NCBI GenBank assembly: GCA_040880545.1
Contig: JBBDIE010000186.1
Coordinates: 1 to 63,929, forward strand
DNA length: 63,929 bases
Reading direction: 5' to 3'
Origin: M55B112 sp040880545
GTDB taxonomy: Bacteria; Bacteroidota; Bacteroidia; Bacteroidales; GCA-2748055
In this document: piece after piece, positions 26,231 through 34,597 of the stretch
How positions within the stretch are numbered: position 1 is the first letter of the stretch
How the letters are laid out: the number at the start of each line of letters is the position of its first letter
Position numbers and translations under genes: made by a program
Notes under the pieces: generated by a model
The model's database searches: none
What the model was told of the DNA's origin: nothing
The model's input: only the letters and a program-made list of their open reading frames with translations

Positions 26231-27922
26231 ATGAGTAAATTTAGTGTAATTACTGTGTTATTGCTTTTTAGTGGTATTTCACTTTACGGACAAAGTGGTA
26301 ATAGCGACTATCAATATGCATTGATTGAAGCAGTAAAGCAGAAGAACCTGGGTAATCTTCCTGGTGCCATAGAACTTTATAAGATGGTAATTAAAGAGGA
26401 GGAAACTGTAGCTGTGGCTCATTATGAATTAGGAACATTATATGCGGTTATTGGGAAAACGGAAGAGGCTCTCCAACACCTGGAAAGAGCTTTTAATTTG
26501 GATCGTGAAAATTTTTGGTATTTCGAAAGTTATATCGATGTGCTGATGTTGCATAAGGATTTTAGAAAGGCAATTAAACTATTAAAAGATAAGGTAGAGA
26601 AGGAAACGGATGATGTCAATTATCTCTATAAACTTGCAAACGTTTATTTTCTTAAAGACAATTCACGCAAGGCCATAAAAACACTGGAAAGAATTGAAAA
26701 GAAGCATGGATTGGCAGATAAAATTACGCTACTGAAAGCAAACATTTATGAAAGCGAAGGGAAGTTTTCAAAGGCTGTGCAAGAGATTTTTAAGATTATT
26801 GATTTATTTCCGGAATCAATTGAATTCAAAGTAATTGCAGCTGAACTTGCAATGAAAAGCAAAGATGAGGAGTTGGCTATTGAATTTTATAAGGAGGTAT
26901 TAGTATTGGATAGTCTGAATATTTATGCTTTAACTAATCTAACAGATTATCACAGGGAAAAAGAGGAGTACAGTGAGAGTTTTTATTATTTGAATAAATC
27001 TTTTCAGAGCAGTGAGATTTCCTATGATAAAAAAATGGCAATACTAAGTTATTATCTCTCGGATGAATTTTATTTTAAGAATTTTAACCCAGAGTTGGAA
27101 ATGATGATTCGAACAATGCTTGAGAAATATGAAGGCAATAGGGAGATTCATTTGTTTGGAGGAGATTTTTTTATTCAGAAGCGGTCATATGGCGAAGCGT
27201 TGAATTCAATTTTACCTATATTAAAGGAGGGGGAGTCAAAGTATGAATTATGGAGACAGGGAATATTGCTGGCTGATGCCACAGACAGAAAAGAAGAGAT
27301 GCTTTTGCTTGCCACAAAGGCCAGCAAAATTTTCAAAGATAGTACTGAAATTATTTTTTATAAAGGGATGGCAGAATTTGAGCTGGAACGATATGATAAA
27401 CTGATCGACACTTTTGATGAGTTGGGAATGAGAAATACAGGCAATGGAAATTTTAATATGCAGGCAAGAGTATTGCTGGCAGAGTCATATTATAAACTAG
27501 AGAATTACAAGGTATCTGATAGCCTGTTCAGGGCAATTATTGATGAGGAGCCTGCAAATTATATAGTAATGAATAATTTTAGTTATTATCTGTCATTACG
27601 AAATGAGTCTCTTGAGGAAGCAAAAGTCCTGAGTAATATTACAATAAGGGACAATCCTGAAAACGGTACGTTTCTGGATACCTATGCGTGGATTCTTTTT
27701 AAGTTAGAGAATTATGAAGAGGCAGAGAAATATATAATGAAGGCACTTAATCATGGTGGAGAAAATGATCCTGATGTAAATGAACATGCGGCTGAAATTC
27801 ACAGGGCCATTGGCAGTTTACAACTTGCAATAGCCTTTTACCGGAAGGCTATTATTCTTGGAGGCGACAAAGAGAAATTAATGAGTAAAATTGAAGAAAT
27901 AGATGATAAGGCGGAGTTTTAG
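26231..27922 (+). CDS. Secreted tetratricopeptide-repeat protein
   Basis: 563 residues. A signal peptide (SVITVLLLFSGISLYG) precedes TPR units over about residues 30-550, with typical A/G-Y-F-L-A spacing (for example AHYELGTLYAVIGKTEEALQ). The repeats form a solenoid for protein binding; no catalytic domain is present. It lies in the dut-envC-ybeY-mnmG run and overlaps the DUF4292 gene by 20 bp, so the two are co-translated. A cell-envelope assembly role is plausible from that context. Confidence 0.85.
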   Translation: MSKFSVITVLLLFSGISLYGQSGNSDYQYALIEAVKQKNLGNLPGAIELYKMVIKEEETVAVAHYELGTLYAVIGKTEEALQHLERAFNLDRENFWYFESYIDVLMLHKDFRKAIKLLKDKVEKETDDVNYLYKLANVYFLKDNSRKAIKTLERIEKKHGLADKITLLKANIYESEGKFSKAVQEIFKIIDLFPESIEFKVIAAELAMKSKDEELAIEFYKEVLVLDSLNIYALTNLTDYHREKEEYSESFYYLNKSFQSSEISYDKKMAILSYYLSDEFYFKNFNPELEMMIRTMLEKYEGNREIHLFGGDFFIQKRSYGEALNSILPILKEGESKYELWRQGILLADATDRKEEMLLLATKASKIFKDSTEIIFYKGMAEFELERYDKLIDTFDELGMRNTGNGNFNMQARVLLAESYYKLENYKVSDSLFRAIIDEEPANYIVMNNFSYYLSLRNESLEEAKVLSNITIRDNPENGTFLDTYAWILFKLENYEEAEKYIMKALNHGGENDPDVNEHAAEIHRAIGSLQLAIAFYRKAIILGGDKEKLMSKIEEIDDKAEF

Positions 27923-28646
27923 TAGGTTATTTTTTTTTAGCTGGATGATGTTCCTTGTATCCTGTGCACCACGTGGTTGGATTGATAAGGGACAGGCGAC
28001 TGATACTTCATTTATGGATGGAAAGGGGATAAAGGAGTATTGCACGGACCTGAAACCGTACAAGTCCTTGTATATCAGTAAAATAAGCTCTAATATTCAG
28101 GTTGAAGGTGAAAGTTATAATGCGCGAGTTACGCTTTATTATCTTCCGGACACCATTTTTTTTATTAGTGTAGTACATGCAGGATTTGAGATTGTTAGAG
28201 TTGGAATTACAGAGGACAGTACAGTTTATATTAACAGACTTGAAAAAATTGCGTTTATTTATAAGAACAGTGATGCTGGTTTTGCTGCTCCTTTGATTTT
28301 TAAGGATTTGGAGTTTCTTGTGAATAAAAGTAAAATTTGTGATTATGAAAAGGTAGCTATAGTGGGAGATTCAATTTTTAGAATTGACAGGTCTGTGAGG
28401 AATATTTCAAGAGAGATTTCATTTGGATCGAAAGATTTTGTTTTAAAGGAATTTGAGTTTTTTCAAAAAAAGACCGGTGAATATGTGGTTGGTGAGTTTA
28501 CAGATAAATCTAAATTTGTAATATATTCAAACTATATTGTGGATGACCTGAAGATAGAGGCTGCAGGTGGAAATCTTGAATATGACCGGAAATTGGATGT
28601 AAATTTATTTGTCAATCCTGATAAATACGATATTATCTACTTTTAA
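27903..28646 (+). CDS. DUF4292-type lipoprotein
   Basis: 247 residues with a lipoprotein signal (lipobox LVSC, mature start CAPRGW). The remainder is beta-rich and resembles DUF4292, a Bacteroidota family with a LolB/LolA-like fold. It may bind a lipoprotein lipid or another hydrophobic ligand at the outer membrane, but that is inferred. The start at 27903 overlaps the TPR gene by 20 bp and the stop overlaps the next start by 1 bp. Confidence 0.8.
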   Translation: MIRRSFSRLFFFSWMMFLVSCAPRGWIDKGQATDTSFMDGKGIKEYCTDLKPYKSLYISKISSNIQVEGESYNARVTLYYLPDTIFFISVVHAGFEIVRVGITEDSTVYINRLEKIAFIYKNSDAGFAAPLIFKDLEFLVNKSKICDYEKVAIVGDSIFRIDRSVRNISREISFGSKDFVLKEFEFFQKKTGEYVVGEFTDKSKFVIYSNYIVDDLKIEAAGGNLEYDRKLDVNLFVNPDKYDIIYF

Positions 28647-29830
28647 TGATGCGCTTTTTGCTTATACTGCTGATAGTTGGCCTTGGATTTTCAGCCAGGA
28701 GTCAATCCAAAAATGAGCTTGAGGAGCGTAAACAATCCACCTTAAAGGAAATAGAGATTGCTAAAGCGTTACTTGATCAGACCAAAAGCAGGAAGGACAA
28801 TACTGTTAAGAGGGTCGCTGTTCTTAATAGTGGGATCAGGGCCAGAGAAAGATTAATAGCTACGATACTTAGTGAGATTGATAAGATTGATGGAGACATT
28901 GACAAATTGGAGCAGGAGATAGCAAAGCTTGAGAAAGATATAGCGAAGGGTAAAGAGGAGTACTCCAGAATTATTTACAGTATATATGTAAATCATACGG
29001 AGGAGGAGAAGATGATGTACTTATTGGCAAGTGAAAGTATTAATCAATTTTACCAGCGGATCAAGTACATGAAGTATTTGAAAGATTACCGCGTTAAAAA
29101 GGTGAGTGAATTGGAAAGTCTTGTTTCTGTGAAGGAAAAGCTTACCAGTGAGATGCTTCAGGCGCGTAACAGCAAAGCTTTACTTCTTGAAGAAAAAGCT
29201 GCTGAGAACAGGGTACTCGTACGGGAGCGAAATGACAGAAGTGGAATGCTTAAGCAACTTACCCAGGATGAGCAAAGAATTCAGAAAGAGATTCAGGATA
29301 AGGAGAGAATAAGAAAAGAATTGGAAGATAAAATCAGAAGGATTATTGAAGAGGAGGCCAAGAGGCGTTCTGCAGGTTCACTGGTGATGTCACTGACACC
29401 AGAGCAACAACTTCTGGGAAATAGCTTTATGCAAAACAGGGGTAGATTGCCATGGCCTGTTGAGCGAGGGGTAGTTACAGCAAATTTTGGCGTTATAGAT
29501 CATCCTGTACTTCCTGGAGTAAAAATCAGTAATAACGGTATTGATATCAGTACTGTTTCGGGTTCGAAGGCGCGGGCGGTATTTGACGGGGAAGTTACGA
29601 GTGTATTCGCCATATTGGGTGCGAATTATGCTGTTATTGTTATGCACGGTGAATATCTTAGTGTTTATCAGAATCTGGAAAATCTAAAAGTGAAGGCAGG
29701 AGATAAGGTAATAACCAAGCAAGAAATTGGTTCTATCCATTCTGATGAAGGTGAAGATATGGCTGTTTTACATCTGCAGATTTGGAAATCAAAAGAAATT
29801 CTTGATCCAAACAGATGGTTAAGTAATTAA
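28646..29830 (+). CDS. EnvC-like murein hydrolase activator (degenerate M23/LytM)
   Basis: 394 residues. A signal peptide (FLLILLIVGLGFSARS) is followed by a long coiled coil (about residues 25-260) and a C-terminal LytM/M23 domain (about 265-390). The metal ligands are degraded: the usual HxGIDI reads NNGIDIS, and the usual HLHFE reads LHLQIW, so only part of the site remains. In EnvC and NlpD such loss goes with activation of amidases in place of peptidase action. The expected job is to activate a septal or peptidoglycan amidase during division. It sits in the conserved dut to mnmG gene run. Confidence 0.88.
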   Translation: MMRFLLILLIVGLGFSARSQSKNELEERKQSTLKEIEIAKALLDQTKSRKDNTVKRVAVLNSGIRARERLIATILSEIDKIDGDIDKLEQEIAKLEKDIAKGKEEYSRIIYSIYVNHTEEEKMMYLLASESINQFYQRIKYMKYLKDYRVKKVSELESLVSVKEKLTSEMLQARNSKALLLEEKAAENRVLVRERNDRSGMLKQLTQDEQRIQKEIQDKERIRKELEDKIRRIIEEEAKRRSAGSLVMSLTPEQQLLGNSFMQNRGRLPWPVERGVVTANFGVIDHPVLPGVKISNNGIDISTVSGSKARAVFDGEVTSVFAILGANYAVIVMHGEYLSVYQNLENLKVKAGDKVITKQEIGSIHSDEGEDMAVLHLQIWKSKEILDPNRWLSN

Positions 29831-29882
29831 AGTGTAACAAATTATTGTATTTTACGTATAAGTAAGGCCGATTTGAATACTT

Positions 29883-30278
29883 ATGAGAAAAGATATTGAA
29901 ATCTCTTCGGAATCTGAAAACCTGAGGATTATCGAAAAAGTCATTGACGATATGTCCATGGAGCTCAAATTGAGCGATGAGATATATGGTAATGTTTTGG
30001 TAGCAACAATGGAGGCTACGAATAATGCAATTGTTCATGGAAACAAGTTGGATCCCAGCAAGCAAGTTAAATTACACATTGAAAAAAGGGAAAAGGATCT
30101 TGTTATAATTGTGGTGGACCAGGGACCCGGATTCGATTTTGCATCTGTACCGGATCCAACGGCTCCGGGGAATATTGAGAAAATTAACGGTCGCGGTATA
30201 TTTTTAATGAAGCGGCTGTCGGATGATATTATATTTTCAGATAAAGGGAGAATTGTTGAATTAAAGTTCAGGGTATAG
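29883..30278 (+). CDS. RsbW-type ATP-binding protein (anti-sigma factor-like kinase)
   Basis: 131 residues, a stand-alone GHKL ATPase domain. The N box EATNNAIVHGN, the G1 box DQGPGFD and the G2 box GRGIFLMKRL are intact. Proteins of this size are serine kinases of the RsbW/SpoIIAB type that bind a sigma factor or an anti-sigma antagonist. No cognate sigma factor or STAS partner is encoded in the window. It overlaps ybeY by 1 bp and is part of the same run, so it may be a housekeeping regulator in this lineage. Confidence 0.88.
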   Translation: MRKDIEISSESENLRIIEKVIDDMSMELKLSDEIYGNVLVATMEATNNAIVHGNKLDPSKQVKLHIEKREKDLVIIVVDQGPGFDFASVPDPTAPGNIEKINGRGIFLMKRLSDDIIFSDKGRIVELKFRV

Positions 30279-30709
30279 TGCCTGTATATTTCCACGCTGA
30301 GGAGACTAATTTTGAATTGAAGGATCAGAAAACTTACGGGAATTGGATTAAAAAAATCGTAGGAGATCAACAAAAAACAATTCAAACGATCAATATTATA
30401 TTTACTTCCAACGACCTTCTACTTAAAATCAACCGCGAATATTTAAAACACAATTACTTTACAGACGTTATAACATTTAACTATAACGATGAAGAGACTA
30501 TTGCCGGTGATATATTTGTCAGCGTCGATCAGGTGAAGATAAATGGTGAAGAGCATAATGTTACTTTTTATAACGAACTTTGTCGGGTGATGATTCATGG
30601 AGTTTTACACCTGTTGGGTTTTAATGATGAAACAAAGAGTGAAGCAGAAGAGATACGAAAGATGGAGAATATGGCTATAGAAGTTTTGGAGGAAATGAAA
30701 GATGGATAG
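30278..30709 (+). CDS. ybeY: rRNA maturation endoribonuclease YbeY
   Basis: 143 residues. The start is GTG at 30278, overlapping the preceding stop. YbeY is a zinc metalloenzyme for 16S rRNA 3'-end processing and ribosome quality control. The signature reads MIHGVLHLLGFND; the third metal residue, His in HGxLHLxGxDH, is replaced in the form found in Bacteroidota (D or K after the gap). A stretch EYLKHNYFTDVITF is also family-typical. It overlaps mnmG by 8 bp. Confidence 0.92.
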   Translation: MPVYFHAEETNFELKDQKTYGNWIKKIVGDQQKTIQTINIIFTSNDLLLKINREYLKHNYFTDVITFNYNDEETIAGDIFVSVDQVKINGEEHNVTFYNELCRVMIHGVLHLLGFNDETKSEAEEIRKMENMAIEVLEEMKDG

Positions 30710-32576
30710 AGAATTTGATGTTATTGTAGTTGGAGGAGGGCATGCCGGATGTGAAGCGGCTGCAGCAGCGGCAAATCTTGGCAGTAAAACTCTGTTGATT
30801 ACCATGGACATGACTAAATTTGCACAGATGTCATGTAATCCCGCCATGGGAGGTATTGCGAAGGGACAAATTGTTAGGGAAATTGATGCATTGGGGGGTT
30901 ATTCGGGGTTGATTACGGACCGTTCAATGATCCAGTTCAGGTTATTGAACAGATCCAAGGGACCTGCCATGTGGAGTCCAAGAGCGCAGTGCGACCGGTC
31001 TGTTTTTACGCTGGAATGGAGAAAGGTATTGGAGGAGAACCCAAATTTGGAATTCTGGCAGGATAAAGTAACAAAACTCATCATTAACAACGGATGTGTA
31101 GAAGGGGTTGAAACCACCATGGGAATACCGTTTCGTGCTAAGGCGGTAATTCTTACAGCAGGAACTTTCATTAACGGTTTGATGCATATCGGGAATGTAA
31201 AAATGAAAGGCGGCAGAATCGGAGAGCCACCTTCATACGGAATAAGTGAGCAATTGAATGAGTTTGGTTTTGAGGTGGGAAGAATGAAAACAGGAACACC
31301 GGCACGAATTGACGGGAGGAGTATCGATTTTTCTAAAATGACAGAACAGCCGGGGGATTTTGAAGGAAGAAAATTCAGCTTTTTAGAGTACGATGCAAAT
31401 TACAGTCAACACAAGAGCTGTTTTATAACTTATACAAATCCTGAAGTACACGAGGAACTTAAGCTTGGTTTTAAAGCAAGTCCGTTGTTTGACGGCTCCA
31501 TCGATGGTGTGGGACCTCGGTATTGCCCGAGCATTGAGGATAAAATTGTTACCTTCTCAGAGAAGGAACAACATCAACTATTCCTGGAACCGGAAGGATT
31601 ATCTACGGTAGAATATTATATTAACGGATTTTCATCATCGTTGCCATGGGAGGTCCAATACAGGGCGCTTAAAAAAGTTGCCGGGTTGGAGAATGTTAAG
31701 ATATTCCGCCCCGGTTATGCCATTGAGTATGATTATTATCCACCCACCCAGTTAAACCATACCCTTGAAACAAAAAACGTGGCCAATCTTTACTTTGCCG
31801 GACAGATCAATGGCACGACCGGATACGAGGAAGCAGCTGCCCAGGGAATCATGGCTGGAATAAATGCACACCTGAATAAAACTACAGGCGACCAATTTGT
31901 GCTCGGGAGGGACCAGGCATATATCGGTGTGTTGATTGATGACCTGATCACCAAAGGTGTGGATGAGCCATACAGAATGTTCACTTCACGAGCTGAGTAC
32001 AGGATATTATTACGACAGGATAATGCCGATGAGCGATTGACTCCATTAAGTTATGATATTGGACTGGCAGGACAGGATCGTATGGACCAGTTGATGCGGA
32101 AAAGAAAAGGTAAAAAACAGCTTATGGAAGTGCTTGTGAAAACCAGTGTGGATATGGAGGCGGTGAACCGCTTATTGATTGATGAGGGATCGGCACCACT
32201 TAAAGAGAAAACCAAATATATAAATGTGGCTAAGCGCCCTCAGGTGACCCTGGAAAAACTGCTCGGGATTGCAGGGCTGGAATATGGCAGTGAACAATAT
32301 TCTGCCCATCTGAATAGCGAGATTATAGAGTCGGCCGAGATCGGCATTAAATATGAAGGTTATATATCCAGAGAGAAATTGATGGCAGATAAAATCAGCA
32401 GATTGGAAAAGATTAAACTGCCGGCAGCGTTGAATTATGAACGGTTTAAAAGTTTATCCACTGAGGCCAGGCAAAAGCTTGCTAAGCAAAAGCCCGAGAC
32501 CATTGGGCAGGCATCCAGGATTTCAGGTGTTTCCCCAAGTGATATTAGCGTACTATTGGTGTATATGGGAAGGTGA
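30702..32576 (+). CDS. mnmG: tRNA uridine-5-carboxymethylaminomethyl synthesis enzyme MnmG
   Basis: 624 residues. MnmG with MnmE installs the cmnm5 group at U34 of several tRNAs, using FAD and NADH. The FAD loop is VVGGGHAGCEAAAAAA, with the family Cys region SCNPAMGGIAKG, GPRYCPSIEDKI and the C-terminal LPAALNYERF blocks. The stop codon at 32574-32576 is followed immediately by a parS-like palindrome. In many bacteria this gene lies near the replication origin beside parAB or rsmG, but those genes are not in the window. Confidence 0.97.
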   Translation: MDREFDVIVVGGGHAGCEAAAAAANLGSKTLLITMDMTKFAQMSCNPAMGGIAKGQIVREIDALGGYSGLITDRSMIQFRLLNRSKGPAMWSPRAQCDRSVFTLEWRKVLEENPNLEFWQDKVTKLIINNGCVEGVETTMGIPFRAKAVILTAGTFINGLMHIGNVKMKGGRIGEPPSYGISEQLNEFGFEVGRMKTGTPARIDGRSIDFSKMTEQPGDFEGRKFSFLEYDANYSQHKSCFITYTNPEVHEELKLGFKASPLFDGSIDGVGPRYCPSIEDKIVTFSEKEQHQLFLEPEGLSTVEYYINGFSSSLPWEVQYRALKKVAGLENVKIFRPGYAIEYDYYPPTQLNHTLETKNVANLYFAGQINGTTGYEEAAAQGIMAGINAHLNKTTGDQFVLGRDQAYIGVLIDDLITKGVDEPYRMFTSRAEYRILLRQDNADERLTPLSYDIGLAGQDRMDQLMRKRKGKKQLMEVLVKTSVDMEAVNRLLIDEGSAPLKEKTKYINVAKRPQVTLEKLLGIAGLEYGSEQYSAHLNSEIIESAEIGIKYEGYISREKLMADKISRLEKIKLPAALNYERFKSLSTEARQKLAKQKPETIGQASRISGVSPSDISVLLVYMGR

Positions 32577-32592
32577 TGTTCCACGTGGAACC
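32577..32592. promoter_or_regulatory. parS-like centromere site 1
   Basis: TGTTCCACGTGGAACC differs from the palindrome TGTTCCACGTGGAACA, which ParB recognises in many bacteria, only in the last base. It starts directly after the mnmG stop codon. A second, identical copy lies 27 bp downstream. Function is inferred from the known motif. Confidence 0.8.
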
Positions 32593-32603
32593 TTTCTAAT
32601 GAA

Positions 32604-32619
32604 TGTTCCACGTGGAACC
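32604..32619. promoter_or_regulatory. parS-like centromere site 2
   Basis: Second copy of TGTTCCACGTGGAACC, identical to 32577-32592, spaced 27 bp start to start, so nearly on the same face of the helix every 2.6 turns. The tandem arrangement supports ParB binding and not chance. Confidence 0.8.
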
Positions 32620-32682
32620 ATGGTTTATGGCATAGCATTGTTAAAGTGCTTCGTGGGAGTTCCTGGTATTAAATTAATATAG

Positions 32683-34481
32683 ATGCTTATTCATTCAAAT
32701 CTTATAGATATACATCAAAACAGGATATATCCTGCAGAGATTGTTATTTCAAAGGGTCGTATTAAGTCTGTGCGGGAGTCAGACAAATTGTGTGAAAACT
32801 TTATTCTGCCCGGCCTGATTGATGCCCATGTTCATATTGAAAGCTCAATGGTTAGACCTGTTGCTTTTTCAAAAATAGCAGTGAAGCACGGAACGGTCTC
32901 TGTGGTTTCGGATCCGCATGAAATTGCAAATGTATTGGGGGTGGAGGGAATTTCATTCATGGTAAAAGATGCAAAGCGAACTCCATTGAAAATTTTATTC
33001 GGGGCGCCCAGCTGTGTTCCTGCCACAACCTTCGAATCTTCCGGAGCTGAGATTACCTCGGAAATGATTGCTGAAATTTTAAACTGGCCCGAAATAGGGT
33101 ATTTATCAGAAATGATGAATTACCCCGGTGTTATATTTCAGGACGAAGAGGTGATGAAGAAATTGCAATTGGCCAAAGAACGGGGCGTACCCATTGATGG
33201 GCATGCGCCCGGATTAACAGGGATCGCATTGAAACAATATGCAGAGGCAGGAATTTCAACCGACCATGAATGCTTTACGTATGAAGAGGCTTTGGAGAAA
33301 ATATCTCACGGAATGAAAATATTGATCCGGGAGGGGAGTGGAGCCAAAAATTTTGAGGCGCTTATTCCTTTACTTAAATCACACCCGGAAATGATTATGT
33401 TTTGTTCGGACGATTTGCATCCGGATGATTTAATGAAAGGACACATAAACCTGTTGGTTAAAAGAGCGATTCAATCGGGATACAATCTTTTTGATTCAAT
33501 TAGGGCCGCAGGCTTTAATACTGCCAGACATTATGGATTGGATGCAGGAATGTTAAAGGAAAATGATCCTGCGGATTTTATCATTATCGATTCTCTCGAT
33601 AACTGGAATATTATTTCCACCTACATAAACGGGATTCCCGTGTTCGACAACGGAGAGGTTCATATACTTGATTCGGAAGGTGAAACTCCCAACAAATTCA
33701 ACATTAACAAATTAAACGTAAAGGACATTTATGTGCCTGCTTTGGGAAATAAAATGCGGGTTATTCAAGCTATTGATGGAGAATTGATCACCAGGGCTGT
33801 AACGCAAAAAGTGCTGATAGAAAATGGTATGGCTGTGTGTGATATTGAACAGGACCTGCTAAAAATAGTGGTGGTTAACAGGTACGCGCAAGCTATACCG
33901 GCTATTGGATTTATTCAGGGATTTAAATTGAAAAAGGGGGCGTTGGCCACTAGTATCGGGCACGACAGCCACAATATAATTTGTGTGGGGACATCTGACA
34001 ATGATATCCTTGAGGTAGTAAACTGGATTATCGAACACAAGGGGGGTATTGCCGCTTTTGACGGAAAACAGATACATGGGTTGCCGCTGGAAATTGCAGG
34101 GATCATGACCTCGGGTTCTGTGGAATTTGCAGCAAAAAAATNNNNNNNNNNNNNNNNNNNNNNNNNNNNNNNNNNNNNNNNNNNNNNNNNNNNNNNNNNN
34201 NNNNNNNNNNNNNNNNNNNNNNNNNNNNNNNNNNNNNNNNNCTGGAAATTGCAGGGATCATGACCTCGGGTTCTGTGGAATTTGCAGCAAAAAAATATCT
34301 GGAACTTTCTGTTATTGCAAAAAAATTGGGATCAGAGATGAAAGCTCCATTTATGACACTTGCTTTTATGGCTTTACTGGTTATTCCGGATTTGAAAATG
34401 AGCGACAAAGGACTTTTTGACGGTAAAGAATTTGATTTTACACCCCTGTTTATTAATGAAGATGAAACCCTTATCCGATAA
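32683..34481 (+). CDS. ade: Adenine deaminase, interrupted by assembly gap 2
   Basis: The reading frame runs from ATG at 32683 to the left edge of the gap (34141). It resumes at 34297 and ends at 34481 when one 55-bp copy and the N are removed, giving 547 residues. The metal-binding motif DAHVHIESSM is near residue 45, and a further His motif lies in GHAPGL. The enzyme deaminates adenine to hypoxanthine for purine salvage. The C-terminal SVEFAAKKYLELSVIAKKLG joins cleanly across the gap in the merged sequence. As deposited, the duplicate and N shift the frame by 155 nt, and automatic annotation would split the gene. Confidence 0.93.
34087..34141. repeat. Left 55-bp copy at assembly gap 2
   Basis: From CTGGAAATTGCAGG to GCAAAAAAAT, repeated exactly at 34242-34296. 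It lies within the adenine deaminase coding sequence and is an artefact of the same type as at gap 1. Confidence 0.9.
34142..34241. other. Assembly gap 2 (100 N)
   Basis: One hundred unresolved bases inside ade. The merged sequence keeps an open frame and restores a full-length protein, so no real sequence appears to be missing. Confidence 0.9.
34242..34296. repeat. Right 55-bp copy at assembly gap 2
   Basis: Exact repeat of 34087-34141, continuing into the true 3' end of ade at 34297. Confidence 0.9.
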
Positions 34482-34597
34482 TTTTGGCATTAGACGATGA
34501 AAAAAGATAAAGATGCTGTTGCATCGTTAATGGAATTGTCATTTTTAATATGATTTTAAATAAAAGAATAACAGAAATTTAATTTAATTTTTTACCA

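Noticed and set aside
32454..32462. TTATCCACT, a DnaA-box-like word near the parS sites
   Set aside because: It is a single 8-of-9 match inside mnmG with no cluster of boxes, so it is insufficient for an origin call.
32435..32638. Minus-strand frame containing two FHVEH peptides
   Set aside because: The repeated peptides come from translating the two parS-like palindromes; it is not a gene.
32437..32682. Plus-strand frame of 81 residues after mnmG
   Set aside because: It overlaps mnmG in another frame and its VPRGT repeats derive from the palindromes.
34103..34408. Minus-strand frame spanning the second N run
   Set aside because: It is an artefact of the N run and the duplicated flank opposite ade.
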